In this document: positions 1 through 11,882 of the stretch, one piece after another
How positions within the stretch are numbered: the stretch's first letter is position 1
How the letters are laid out: every line of letters starts with the position of its first letter
Source of the DNA: Molanna angustata
Taxonomy: Eukaryota; Arthropoda; Insecta; Trichoptera; Molannidae
Assembly (NCBI GenBank): GCA_963576475.1
Contig: OY754980.1
Location: 32,587,431-32,651,430, forward strand
DNA length: 64,000 nt
Direction of reading: 5' to 3'
The notes under the pieces: generated by a model
Told to the model about the DNA's origin: nothing
The model's input: only the letters and a program-made list of their open reading frames with translations
Databases searched by the model: none
Program-made: the position numbers and the translations under genes

Positions 1-3000
1 GCAAACGCTGTCTGTGTTGAATTTTTTAAATAAATAAATAAATTATTAATTAAACCAAAAATTACTTGAAACTTAAAATATTGCGAAACCTGCCCATATC
101 CGCCTTGTAAATATATTATGTTTTTGAGATATGTCCCTGTTACGCTTCGCCGAGCGTGGTCCGGAGACTTGGAGGGCTGGGCCGTTGTTCAGCCCCGGTC
201 AGCACTCAGCGTCAACGCACAGTTCAGGGAAGGACAGGAGGACAGCGTGAAGCGCTGCCCTAATACTTCGATTCCCTCAGGCAATTTCAATATAGGACCG
301 AGTAGGATTAGTTTGAGCCACTCACCCAAAAGACGTGGTCTTATCCTCTTCGACCGTCTGCTGATGTGGGGCTACTCAGCAGACCACCCAGACCGGCGGG
401 AAGCTACGAGCAGGTGACGTCTTCAGTTTGGTCCTCGATCCCGGAACATGCAAGACAAAAACAGAAAAGAAGCAGAAGAGATGGCCATATTGCTGGGTCA
501 GGGGCGTGGCTACAACAATCCTTTCCACGCGGTTACAACAATCAGTAACTTCCCAAACCGTAGGTGTCTCGAGTCAACGGTAAAATTAAAAGTTAAATTG
601 ATAAAAATACAAATAGTGGGTTAAGAGGCACGCGGCGGCTTGAGGAGTTCCTATTATCTTTGGCTCCACTCTGGAGAGGCCTCTACAGTTACAACGTTAG
701 ACCAAAAGATTTACAAAAAAATAATTTACAGCGTGATGGAGGTACCTAGTCCTGCGGCAGCTGTGAGGCCGTTTTCGCGGCAGTTGCGCCTCTTTTGGTG
801 GCAGGACCGATAGAACACGACCTGTTGGGATTCTCTGTCGGAATCCCAAGGGTTCTTTCAGTTATAAAAAAAGTATTATTGGGCCGGAGAAGATCCGGCT
901 GTCTTCGATTAAAAACCAGCTGAGTAGCTGTCAACTGCTGTCAACTTTTTTTTTGAAAAAGTCCTTGTCATCATAAAAGAAAAAATAATGCTACATGAAA
1001 AAAATTAAGATAAGATTCCCCGAAATCCCACTGACGGTCGGAGTAGGTTCCACATTCTACGAACCTCGATAAAGAAACAGAATAAATTAACATTTTCGCA
1101 AGAAATTGAGGGGATGGTGGATTTCTCTCGTCGCGGCTAGGCCGCCCCGGTATCATCCCCATCAGCCAACATCGATGTCCGTCCTAGCATTGGACATGGC
1201 CGTGAAGACGAATGATTATGAAAATGATTAGTTTTTTAAGTAATACATATATGAAATTTTTATTAAGTGAGCAAACACTGAACAGACAGACTCATAAAAG
1301 TGAGCTCGTCCTCTACGTTTCAAGAGAGAGGGTATCAGAGTGACACTTGAGCAAACCATAAAAGTGGTGGAAAGAGAGAAAATAAAAAAAAATATATAAA
1401 GTCAACTTAAGGAATAAAAGGAAAAGAAAGAAAAAATGTAATTTAGTTGATAACGGGGCGCCCTACTCTCAAGTCTACTAGTGTAGAGGCTTTTGCAGGT
1501 TGGGGCCTGGAGTTAATTGTAACTCGCGAATCGTTGCCCGCCTTGTAGCACAATTTCTTTTGTTTCACCTAATCCCGCTTTATACCTATCTTATTCTTGG
1601 ATCGAGATTCGGGGGAGTAGTAACTTGGCCAACTAGAGCTACCCTGTACCCACGTATAAGGGAGGATTCCCGCCTGCTGCACCCCATCAGTGATTTTTAA
1701 TGGGTCAAGAGCCACATCGAAGACGTCACCTGCCGTAGTTTCTTGTCGGTATACGACTGAGTTGGTCCGCTGGATGACCCCACCAACGGATGATCAAGGA
1801 GGGAGGAGAGACCATGTCCTTGGGGTGTGTCGTGAGTGAACTAGAATTCTTACCTCGATCCTAGACCGACGCTGGTCGAATAACCAAAGGAACAGGTCAC
1901 GGCCACCTAACTGAGTGCTCTCCTCTGTCGTCAGAGCGAGGTGCCATCGCAGTAATAAGGTTAATTGCCCATTCTAAATTTGGTATCTGTTAAGATGAGA
2001 CGAGACTGGCGTGTGGGGGTCGTATATATCTTGTATGAGAATGAATATGATGAGACCTCTCGTCTACCACGAGGAAACATCAAGCCAAGGTGTGGGGAAG
2101 AAAAGGAGAGAAATGATGATGACACTATGAAATTGTAGTAGTACGGCGCATTTATTCAAAAAATCATTATAGTTGGTCCATGGCAATAAAAAAATAATAA
2201 AAAAAAAACAACAGACAACAAATAAAAACACGTGGCATCTACCGAAACGAACTGTCAAACACACGCGAACACACGAAAAGACGCCGACCAGAATATACCG
2301 CCCCAGGGTACAGCGACATCCTTACTCCAGGCATGTCACTGTCTTCCACGTGGTGACGGTAGATTGGTGGGGCCCAGCCTCTGCGTCAGGCTAGCAGGTC
2401 TTCCTCATGTCCGGCGTGGTTTCTTCTTCTCCTCCTGACCTCCTCCTCCAGACCGTCACTCATGGCTGGCTCTGTGCCCCACGGCACGCTATGACGGCGC
2501 ATCTCGACAGAGGTGGCATACCAGTTGAGGCCTCACCGGAGGCGAACCGACGCTCCAGACGACACGGATTGCCCTTCGTGGTCCAATCTGCGAGCCGCCG
2601 CGTTCCCTACGCGGTAGCCCCACACTGCGCTCTGCCTCCAACCTCCTGTCCTGTTGATACCCTCATCTTGGTTCTGGGGCACCATCAGCGTCCATGCGCG
2701 TGACGGGTCCTGTCACACAGACCTCCTCGTGCTCTTGCAAATATGGCCGCCATCGGGACGCGCGTGTCGACCGATGACGGCGTCACACCAAACCGTCCGT
2801 CCTCCACCAGAGTCGAATGCCAAGAGAGCGCGTGCCATAGCGCGTGCTAGCTGCAAGTTCCGTTTTTCGCCCGCAACGAGCGCTAGCTGTTTTCCGAAAT
2901 GTTGCCGTGGAACAAAATAAAAATCATTGTTTTTCGGCATTATTTTTTTCGGGCATAACAAATATTTAAAAATGGGTTAAGAAAATTAAAGCTGGTTAAG

Positions 3001-3048
3001 AAACACTGAAATGGTTGCCTAATGTCAAAATAATATCATACCTTCATG
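1..3048. other. Gene-less, locally GC-rich unrecognised region
   Basis: No convincing gene is visible. Blocks at about 118-560, 640-900, 1440-1960 and 2280-2900 are clearly GC- and CpG-richer than the AT-rich surroundings. The open frames there (99 residues or fewer) have no motif I recognise. The phrase GAAGACGTCACCTGC occurs near 1720, and a close variant (CAGGTGACGTCTTC in the opposite orientation) near 411. This could be a decayed leader or untranslated part of a retroelement abutting the LTR element at 3049, but that is inference. The stretches between blocks are A/T-rich with simple runs. Confidence 0.4.
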
Positions 3049-4146
3049 TTGATATCTGAAGAGAAGGAGGAGAATATACTCGTCCCACGTTGGGACGCGA
3101 AATTGATATCTAGAGAAGGCGGAGAAAACTACTAGTCCCACGTTGGGACGCGAGATTGATATAAGGAGGCTGGGAAGAAATATATTGGTCCCATGTTGGG
3201 ACGCGAATTGATATCTAGAGAAGGCGGAGAAAAATACTAGTCCCACGATGACACGCGAGATTGATAACTAAAGAAGCTGAAAAGCATAATAAAAATAAAC
3301 ATTAAACTCTGCCCCTGAAAATAAAAATCAAATAAAACATAATCGGCTGCGATGTGCCTGAAAAGACAAATACATACAAATACAGGCATGGTAAAAATAA
3401 TATATACATAACTGGAAAGATCTTACCAAACTGCTGGTCTCGTAACGGGACTGTAGAGGAAACACTTACACTACATATCACTTTATATTAATTAAAAATA
3501 ACTTAAAACTATCTTAAATTCACCCCTCGTTGGTTATATGGACCTGAAACACACTTATTCACTATTATGCGATTATTTAAGTTATTTTTATTCTTAAAAG
3601 TTATTTTTAATAGTAACTTAAACTATCTTAAATTCACCCATCGTTGGTTATATGGACCTGAAACACACTTATTCACTACTTTATACAATTAGAAAAAAAA
3701 ATGCTAAGGCCGTCCGATAGCCTAGCAAACTCGCACTCTCGCACGCGGGTCTCTACAACTACCGACCAACCACTGACTCGTACCGAATGACAACTCACAC
3801 TGACAACTACCGAATGACAACTGATCGACTACAGCCGGGCGACCCAGCGCCCGCGAAACATGGAGTAGGGGAGGGGGGGGGTGGTTAACTGAAGAATCAA
3901 TCCGTACCGCCGGGTGCCAACCAAGATTCCAGGAATCTGCCAAATGCATTTTACATTTCATAAAATTTATTTTCAATAGAAAACACAATGCTTAAATATA
4001 TAAACAAGGCCTGGGAGGCCGCTATAATCCATTCCTAGAATTAATAGAAGAAATACATTAGGCCGAAGTAAAATAATGGTTTTTGGGTTTCTTTGATATC
4101 ATAATGCATGGAAATATATCGATCACAATACCTATGGAAATATCAA
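3049..4146 (-). repeat. 3' LTR of the non-autonomous LTR element
   Basis: This is the left copy of the 1098-bp LTR, downstream in element sense. Its left part (3049-3280) is a ladder of about 53-bp units starting at 3049, 3103, 3156, 3208 and 3261. Each starts TTGATA and ends with a CCCACGTTGGGACGCG-like string. It also contains an internal near-duplication ending in TTGGTTATATGGACCTG (about 3531 and 3645) and a G run near 3871-3880. Confidence 0.88.
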
Positions 4147-4147
4147 T

Positions 4148-4160
4148 CGCCTCTCCTTTT
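4148..4160 (-). other. Candidate polypurine tract
   Basis: On the minus strand the sequence AAAAGGAGAGGCG directly precedes the 3' LTR. This is the expected place and composition for the plus-strand primer of an LTR retroelement. Confidence 0.65.
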
Positions 4161-4739
4161 ATGATCGAGATAATCCATGCAAAGACAAAAGAAACCAAAT
4201 ATCGTATAATCAGACAAAAGTAAACGCATTACCAGAGCAAGAACGTATACGACTAAACACGATTCTTCTTTCCACCGCAATGTTCTACATAATAACATTT
4301 TCTTTTTCGATAAACGTATATGTAACGCTTAATATCGCTTCCAGAAAACCGCATCGCGAAGAAGCTTCACCTTAATTATAATGGGGCCAATACCATACCG
4401 CAATCGCTTCCAACCATCGAACAAACAAAACCGTATAACAACTATCCATAATACAATTCGATTTCCGATAACTCAACGTCATAACGCATTTACATAGTTT
4501 TATGCTCGTATCTATCTTCAATCGCAATACAACATCTTCCGCAAGTGCCTTTATCTAATACCCCTACTTCGTCGGCTGATTCATTCGTGTCCATCCGTTA
4601 TCTCATTTTCCTCTGTAATTTACTTAACGTTGTCCTCTCAATTATATAATAAAAATACCGCACTTTTTCCCAAAGGCATATAACACACTAAAAATCCATC
4701 ACGCCGTATTCTGCTATTTACCTATCAATTATCACGTCT

Positions 4740-6080
4740 TTGTCTCATCTTTTTAAATCATTATCTCATCCGATTACGTCATTATCTCATCCTTTTACGT
4801 CATTATCTCGTCTTATTATATAGTTAGCTTATCTTACTTCGTCAAGATCTCATCTCATTGCGTCATTATTTCATCTTATTACATTTCGTTAACCGGCTAC
4901 TACTAAAACTTATTCCTTTCATCTAAACGTTCGATTTCGAGTAGTCTAATTCTGCTTTCGTTACAAATCGTTATCTCTTTGGGTCAAATGTCCATCCAAA
5001 TCTGCGCGAATTAAACTGCGAGTGGCTGTAGAGTCTATCAATGCTACATAGAGAGAATCATCAATCGTCTAATTTATCTGCGGGGAGGCTAATCCTACCA
5101 ATAACACATAGATCGTCTATATTGTATTCTTATTCGTAATTCCGTCATTCTACTCCTCTTCGTACCTATTCATCTCATTACTACTCAGCGCAACTACAGG
5201 CGTACCTAACTCATGATCCGGCGCGACTACCGGTCTTCTCTCTTTGAATTTCTCAGGATCTTCTCATCATCCGACGTATCATCATCATCATTTTGCTACC
5301 TCTCGACGTTTCTACTTGCTTCCTTTCATCCGACGTATCTTCATCATCATCTTGCTACCTATCGACGTATCTGCTTGCTTCCTTTCATCCGACGCATTTA
5401 ATCAACTATCAGTTTCCTACTGCTCGACGTATCTGGCGCGACTACCAGTTCTTCTTCCGACGCGAATTCTGAACTACTTCTTATGATGCGTATCTTCTCG
5501 CTATTAGCCTCCACGGTCTTTACATCGTCATCATCCTCTCTATGCACATACAGCCTCCACAACCACTACAGCAAAATCTACAGAATTGGGATCATCATTA
5601 TCCTCCAAACAACTTCATTCTTCATTCACAGAATTTTTATTACTCATCAAAACCATCTACAGATTTATAAATCACCTTCATCGTCAGAGTTATAAACCAC
5701 TATAACTTCATCATCTACAGATTTATTATCCACCTTCATCGTCAGAGTTATAAACCACCATGCTTCATTAACTACAGATTTATTATCATCATCCATCGTC
5801 AGAGCTATAAACCACCATAACATCATGATCTACAGATTTATAATTCACCTTCATCGTCAGAGTTATAAACCACAACAACTTCATCAGCTACAGATTTATT
5901 CTCCACCTCCATCGTCAGAGTTATTTTAAGTTCTTCACCTACAGAATTATGCTTTGCCTACAGAATTATAATCCACGAAATTTCGTCAGAGTTATAATAA
6001 ATTCGTCACCTACAGAGTTACTATTCATCAATCTTCATTTCATACAGAATTATTTTCTATAAATTCACCTACAGATTCTT
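4740..6080 (-). repeat. Tandem repeats forming the interior of the LTR element
   Basis: Several short tandem families fill the interior. At 4740-4880 there are about 24-bp units around CATTATCTCATC. At 5260-5400 there are about 64-bp units around TTTCATCCGACGTATCTTC. At 5640-6075 there are about 58-60-bp units containing CTACAGATTTAT and CGTCAGAGTTATAAACCAC. No long open frame survives on the minus (element) strand, so this looks like a structural RNA interior and not a decayed gag-pol. Confidence 0.7.
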
Positions 6081-6767
6081 ACAGCCTCCCGTGAGGTCAC
6101 GATATCTTCAAACGTCATTACAGTATTATTATCATCATCATAATCAGGGCGCCAGTTCCACGTGTTTTTACCTGGTGGAACGCAGGTTATATTTATTTAG
6201 AACAACTCACAACAACAGCAACAAAAATTTCTTCGAAAAAAAACGCTTACATATCCTTTTCTATCCGACTTTGTAAAAATAGTACTAAATATTCTATTGA
6301 TTTAACATAAGTTTAAAATATTTAAAAATAAAATAAACATCATATTCCCGGGCTAACATATAACAGCAAATCAATAAAATAGTGGTATATATTATCATTT
6401 ATATTATTCGCTACAAATCTAGTCTCATATTTTTATAAGGATACCACTGATTTCGTCATCACGTTCTACTATTCAATAATTACATACATATATAACGACC
6501 GAAAATATATAAAGAAAATCCACCTCAAAAAAACATAACTATCACAACAGTAATAAATTTCTACAACTGAAAATCTCCACGTGGTCTGTGAAAACAACAG
6601 TTATTAAAACACGCTCAAGTATCCCGACAAATAAATATTTCAATATCAGTAAAATAAATATACCTAAAAATCATTCTTAAAAATTACACGCTTCAAAAAA
6701 AACACAGCTATCTACAAACAAAACTTAAATCTCAGGGCGGTTCGTTAAAAACTACTGTTTTTAAAAG

Positions 6768-6785
6768 GCCCCACGTTGGGCGCCA
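6768..6785 (-). promoter_or_regulatory. Primer-binding site for tRNA-Lys
   Basis: The 18 bases GCCCCACGTTGGGCGCCA on the plus strand equal the 3' terminal 18 nt (with CCA) of the common animal tRNA-Lys(CTT). The element RNA (minus) therefore carries its complement one base from the 5' LTR. This sets the element's orientation. Confidence 0.85.
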
Positions 6786-6786
6786 A

Positions 6787-7884
6787 TTGATATCTGAAGA
6801 GAAGGAGGAGAATATACTCGTCCCACGTTGGGACGCGAAATTGATATCTAGAGAAGGCGGAGAAAACTACTAGTCCCACGTTGGGACGCGAGATTGATAT
6901 AAGGAGGCTGGGAAGAAATATATTGGTCCCATGTTGGGACGCGAATTGATATCTAGAGAAGGCGGAGAAAAATACTAGTCCCACGATGACACGCGAGATT
7001 GATAACTAAAGAAGCTGAAAAGCATAATAAAAATAAACATTAAACTCTGCCCCTGAAAATAAAAATCAAATAAAACATAATCGGCTGCGATGTGCCTGAA
7101 AAGACAAATACATACAAATACAGGCATGGTAAAAATAATATATACATAACTGGAAAGATCTTACCAAACTGCTGGTCTCGTAACGGGACTGTAGAGGAAA
7201 CACTTACACTACATATCACTTTATATTAATTAAAAATAACTTAAAACTATCTTAAATTCACCCCTCGTTGGTTATATGGACCTGAAACACACTTATTCAC
7301 TATTATGCGATTATTTAAGTTATTTTTATTCTTAAAAGTTATTTTTAATAGTAACTTAAACTATCTTAAATTCACCCATCGTTGGTTATATGGACCTGAA
7401 ACACACTTATTCACTACTTTATACAATTAGAAAAAAAAATGCTAAGGCCGTCCGATAGCCTAGCAAACTCGCACTCTCGCACGCGGGTCTCTACAACTAC
7501 CGACCAACCACTGACTCGTACCGAATGACAACTCACACTGACAACTACCGAATGACAACTGATCGACTACAGCCGGGCGACCCAGCGCCCGCGAAACATG
7601 GAGTAGGGGAGGGGGGGGGTGGTTAACTGAAGAATCAATCCGTACCGCCGGGTGCCAACCAAGATTCCAGGAATCTGCCAAATGCATTTTACATTTCATA
7701 AAATTTATTTTCAATAGAAAAGACAATGCTTAAATATATAAACAAGGCCTGGGAGGCCGCTATAATCCATTCCTAGAATTAATAGAAGAAATACATTAGG
7801 CCGAAGTAAAATAATGGTTTTTGGGTTTCTTTGATATCATAATGCATGGAAATATATCGATCACAATACCTATGGAAATATCAA
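6787..7884 (-). repeat. 5' LTR of the non-autonomous LTR element
   Basis: This is the right copy of the 1098-bp LTR. Its PBS-proximal end consists of units starting at 6787, 6841, 6894, 6946 and 6999 (spacing 54, 53, 52, 53 bp). The outer end lies 231 bp before the INTS11 start codon, pointing away from that gene. Confidence 0.88.
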
Positions 7885-8115
7885 TGTGTCAAAATCATTA
7901 TTGCGCAGCTTTGACAGGATTCTGAATTCTGACAATCATCTATGGAATTCTTATACAAATACAAAGTAAAAAGTGGTAAAAAGTTAGAGGCAAGACGAAT
8001 ATAATAAATTAACTGAATATTTTTTAAAAATTCTCTGTTCAAAGAGAACATATTAATTGGATACTTTAAATTCAAGATTTTAATATTAATTATAAGTGTC
8101 AATTATACGAATATC

Positions 8116-9903
8116 ATGCCCGATATAAAGATAACCCCATTGGGAGCGGGTCAGGACGTCGGCAGGAGCTGTATTCTCCTATCGATGGGAGGAAAGAATA
8201 TAATGTTAGATTGCGGAATGCACATGGGGTACAACGACGAGAGGAGGTTCCCCGATTTCACCTACATCGTCCCCGAGGGGCCCATCACCAGCCAAATAGA
8301 CTGTGTAATCATATCACATTTTCACTTGGACCATTGCGGCGCTCTCCCCTACATGTCCGAGATGGTCGGATATTCCGGTCCCATATACATGACACACCCT
8401 ACCAAGGCCATAGCTCCGATTCTTTTGGAAGACATGAGGAAAGTCGCGGTGGAGAGAAAGGGAGAATCTAATTTTTTCACCTCACAAATGATCAAAGATT
8501 GCATGAAAAAAGTCACCGCCGTCACCCTTCACCAATCTGTCATGGTGGACAATGAATTGGAAATTAAAGCTTACTACGCCGGTCATGTGTTGGGAGCCGC
8601 CATGTTTTGGATCAAAGTCGGATCACAGTCCGTTGTTTATACCGGAGATTACAACATGACACCAGATCGTCACTTAGGTGCTGCGTGGATCGACAAGTGC
8701 CGACCTGATTTGTTGATTTCAGAGTCCACGTACGCCACCACTATACGCGACTCCAAAAGATGCCGCGAGAGAGACTTTTTAAAAAAGGTTCACGAGTGTG
8801 TCGAAAACGGCGGAAAGGTTTTGATTCCAGTCTTCGCATTGGGGCGAGCTCAGGAGCTCTGTATCCTGCTGGAGACGTATTGGGAACGGATGAATTTGAA
8901 GTATCCAGTGTATTTCGCAGTCGGTCTCACGGAAAAGGCCAACAATTATTACAAGATGTTCATCACGTGGACCAATCAAAAGATTCGCAAAACTTTTGTG
9001 CAAAGGAATATGTTTGACTTTAAGCACATCAAACCTTTTGATAAATCTTGTATTGACAATTACGGTGCTATGGTGGTGTTTGCCACTCCGGGTATGTTGC
9101 ACGCCGGACTCTCTCTTTCTATCTTCAAGAAGTGGGCCCCTAACGAGAACAATATGGTCATCATGCCGGGATTCTGTGTACAGGGAACCGTCGGACACAA
9201 GATCCTCAACGGTGCCAAGAAAGTAGAGTTTGAGAATGGTCAAGTGGTGGAAGTTAAGATGGCTGTCGAATATATGTCCTTTTCTGCCCACGCTGATGCT
9301 AAAGGCATCATGCAACTCATTCAATACTGTGAACCAAAGAATGTTATGTTAGTTCACGGTGAAGCAGAAAAGATGGAATTTTTAATGCGCAAAATCAAGG
9401 AAGAGTTCAAGATAAACTGTTATAATCCAGCAAACGGTGAGACTTGTATTATAAACACTCCAGTCAAAATTCCTGTGGACGTGTCGTTGAGGTTGTTAAA
9501 AGCCGAAGCAGTCAGATACAACGCCCAGCCTCCAGATCCCAAGAGGAGAAGGATAATGCATGGAGTACTGTGTGTCAAAGACAATAAGCTTTCCGTTATG
9601 GATATTGACGAGGTCTGTGAAGAAGCCGGCATCAACCGTCACACAATCAGGTTCACCAGTACAGTAAGAATGGAAGCTCCCGGACCGGCATCTCGGACCG
9701 CCCAACGCTTGTTACAGTTGCTGTCTGAACGCCTCCCCGCCTGGACTATTCATCCTACCGACGGTAACATATCTGTGGAATCAGTTCTGATCAAAGTGGA
9801 AGGCGATGACGATGTTAACAAAAGTGTTTATGTGTCGTGGACAAATCAGGACGAAGATTTGGGAAGTTATATATTAGGTCTCTTACAATCTGTTTGCCAA
9901 TAA
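8116..9903 (+). CDS. INTS11: Integrator complex subunit 11 (RNA endonuclease)
   Basis: A complete 595-residue protein, the usual length of the family, with no intron in the coding sequence. INTS11 is a metallo-beta-lactamase/beta-CASP nuclease related to CPSF73. With INTS9 and INTS4 it forms the cleavage module of Integrator, which cuts snRNA precursors and nascent transcripts of paused polymerase II in the nucleus. Visible: start [19 protein letters not shown]; the zinc-ligand motif HFHLDH at residues 68-73; HVLGAAMFW and TGDYN of the lactamase fold; SEST with the catalytic Glu near 203; a beta-CASP region with [11 protein letters not shown] and [18 protein letters not shown]; and a C-terminal domain from about residue 450 used for INTS9 pairing. 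The first ATG fits the conserved family N-terminus. No frameshift or missing ligand was seen, so it should be functional. Confidence 0.97.
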   Translation: MPDIKITPLGAGQDVGRSCILLSMGGKNIMLDCGMHMGYNDERRFPDFTYIVPEGPITSQIDCVIISHFHLDHCGALPYMSEMVGYSGPIYMTHPTKAIAPILLEDMRKVAVERKGESNFFTSQMIKDCMKKVTAVTLHQSVMVDNELEIKAYYAGHVLGAAMFWIKVGSQSVVYTGDYNMTPDRHLGAAWIDKCRPDLLISESTYATTIRDSKRCRERDFLKKVHECVENGGKVLIPVFALGRAQELCILLETYWERMNLKYPVYFAVGLTEKANNYYKMFITWTNQKIRKTFVQRNMFDFKHIKPFDKSCIDNYGAMVVFATPGMLHAGLSLSIFKKWAPNENNMVIMPGFCVQGTVGHKILNGAKKVEFENGQVVEVKMAVEYMSFSAHADAKGIMQLIQYCEPKNVMLVHGEAEKMEFLMRKIKEEFKINCYNPANGETCIINTPVKIPVDVSLRLLKAEAVRYNAQPPDPKRRRIMHGVLCVKDNKLSVMDIDEVCEEAGINRHTIRFTSTVRMEAPGPASRTAQRLLQLLSERLPAWTIHPTDGNISVESVLIKVEGDDDVNKSVYVSWTNQDEDLGSYILGLLQSVCQ

Positions 9904-10050
9904 GTAAAATAGCTGTAGAAATTTATATAATGAACTAGTCAGGAAATACATGGCGATCTGTAACCAATGTAGTCATCGACAAATATCTTGACTTCTTAAG
10001 TAATTGTGGATAGTTTACTTTGTAGAATTCCATTTTAATTTAAATTAAAA

Positions 10051-10056
10051 AATAAA
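10051..10056 (+). terminator. Candidate poly(A) signal of INTS11
   Basis: AATAAA lies about 150 bp after the INTS11 stop in AT-rich 3' sequence. A second AATAAA at 10577-10582 (in GTGAATAAAACATT) is an alternative, more distal signal. Confidence 0.45.
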
Positions 10057-10773
10057 ACATACTATTTTATTTTTTAATTTAAATCTTGTCATTTTTCGGA
10101 GGGGGATAGCCCCTGAGTCGAGTTGAAAACGCTGTTCGTTATTGCCAAATGCTAATTTTATTTGTATGGGATTTGTTGTTTGTTAACTGAGTCATACAAA
10201 AACAGTTTTCAATTAGACTTAGGGGCATGTTTTGCACAGATATCAATCATACAAAAAACTCAACTTTGCACTCTGTACAGTCTACATCATGTTCTTCGAT
10301 AACTACACATTACACAATATAATTTAAAATTTTAATTGTGTCATAATTACATTGAAAAGTAATATTGGTTAATTATAGAAACCCAAAAGGATATTTTTTA
10401 TGGCCAGTTTATTCTCTAATAAAATATTCCCTGACTTTTTTACGAGATCTAGATGTGTAATGTTTAGTACAAAACTGATGCTCTTGTGAAAAAAGACAAT
10501 TTATTGTTTTGATTAAATATATGTAGTAGATGTAATTAAGTATTTCAAGTGCCTGTGTATTTGAATATTTCTTGTGAATAAAACATTAAATATATTTTTT
10601 ACAAATTGGTTTATTAATTTACACAGTCAACAGAAAAAGAACACCTAGGAGATAATTAATATGTATTGTACAAACAACATAACAAGAACATATTATAATT
10701 TAAGTAAAATAATATTAATTGTAATAAAAGGTTTTTTAAAAAAGTTTTGACATAATATAGTTGATACAATTTA

Positions 10774-11882
10774 GAGCCGAGATACGCGGGCTGCTCACGG
10801 AGGTCTGCAGTTCCAATATGAAATTCTTGTTTATAATAAACAGACTGGTCGAAGCAGTCATGTCAGTTGAACCGACCAATTAGCTACATGTAATACTGGA
10901 GTGCTAGTGTCCATACAATAAATCACATTTTTTGTGCCGAAGTAGTGTGCGAATGAAGCTGTTGCAAGTGGTATTCTCATCTCTTTCTAAATGCCAATTT
11001 GACTATAATTTGGTGTTATCCGAGCTCCTTGTTTTGTTAGTCTGTTTTTGGATACATATAATATTATTTATTTTTATTAATTAAAAGAATAAGATACAAC
11101 ACTACAGCTCTTTTAGATATCACAATGATATATATCCTAACAACATAATTAGTTGTAAAATGATATTCTAATTGAAAAATTACAGGATTTGTAAGTAGTG
11201 GTCATCTTGGTTTTAAAGATACATTACACATAAATATTTTATATAATAAATTTTCTAAGCAAAGTCTAAGTTATGACACGTATCTAGAGATAATTATCAC
11301 TTTGTTTTTGAAAAATGATGTATTATTATTACCTGATAATATGTATACATATATATTTTAAATTTGATAAAATCACTCATTCAATTTTGGAAAATCTTAG
11401 CAGTTTTCAATCTGTCGATTGATGCGGCTTCCAAACTGTAGAATTCCATAATAATTATGAAAAATATGAATACATTATATTCTACAAAGAATTTATTCAA
11501 CTTCTGACGACCGTTTCGGCCTTTTAAGGCCATAATCAACCAGTTGATTATGGCCTTATAAGCTGAAATGGTCGTTGGAAGTTGAATAAATTCTTTGTAG
11601 AATATGTGTTCATATTTTTCATAATTATTTGGAAAATCTTATTGTGATTATCAAAATTACTCATATATTTGTACGTAGTTACAGCTCTAGAAAGGAATAC
11701 CTCCTGACACTATCTATCTCTCTCTCTATTGTCACAGCACAAAAATGAGTTGCTGATTAGCACTCCAGTATTATCTCATTACCTCATTGGAACTGACTGT
11801 TCCAAGCAGCTGTACCAACTGCATGATACTCTAGTAGATCAGTTGACGCCGACTGCTTAAAGCAGTCCATGTATCTCGGCTC
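10774..11882. mobile_element. Terminal-inverted-repeat DNA element, GAGCCGAGATAC ends
   Basis: The left end starts GAGCCGAGATAC and the right end is its exact inverse, flanked on both sides by TTA (10771-10773 and 11883-11885). Further inward both ends share TAATACTGGAGTGCTA in inverted orientation. A 3-bp TTA duplication suits PIF/Harbinger-type transposition. There is no transposase frame, so it is non-autonomous. It is interrupted by the hammerhead-like foldback at 11451-11628. Confidence 0.6.
11400..11627. mobile_element. Penelope-type foldback insertion with hammerhead-like cores
   Basis: Two copies of TTTGGAAAATCTTA (11386-11399 and 11628-11641) look like a 14-bp target duplication. 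Between them are about 50 bp of single-copy sequence and an imperfect inverted repeat (11451-11628) meeting at AACCAGTT. Each arm contains a TTGATTATGGCC / GGCC / GAAA(C/T)GGTCG arrangement, the order of a hammerhead ribozyme: core strand, stem II, GAAA, short stem III, then GUC. The arms differ at several sites, so this copy is old. Confidence 0.55.

Larger units (their letters stand above)
3049..7884 (-). mobile_element. Young non-autonomous LTR retrotransposon (LARD-like)
   Basis: Two direct repeats of exactly 1098 bp (3049-4146 and 6787-7884) bound about 2.64 kb. Each begins TTGATAT and ends ATATCAA. Next to the right repeat is GCCCCACGTTGGGCGCCA (6768-6785), identical to the 3' end of animal tRNA-Lys(CTT) with CCA, so the element reads on the minus strand with its 5' LTR on the right. 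A purine tract lies next to the left LTR. Reading by eye, I found one LTR difference (the C/G change at about 3986/7724), which means a recent insertion. The interior has no gag or pol and is largely short tandem repeats, so it must be moved by another element's proteins. No clean target duplication was seen (catg left, tgtg right). Confidence 0.88.

Noticed and set aside
2064..2703. Overlapping 60-100-codon frames on both strands
   Set aside because: No conserved motif, no start context or splice logic, and explained by local GC richness.
3722..3988. 88-residue minus-strand frame repeated at 7460-7726
   Set aside because: It lies inside both LTRs and its duplication is explained by the LTRs; no known domain.
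8779..9324. 181-codon antisense frame inside INTS11
   Set aside because: A shadow of the strongly constrained INTS11 frame; no independent motif.
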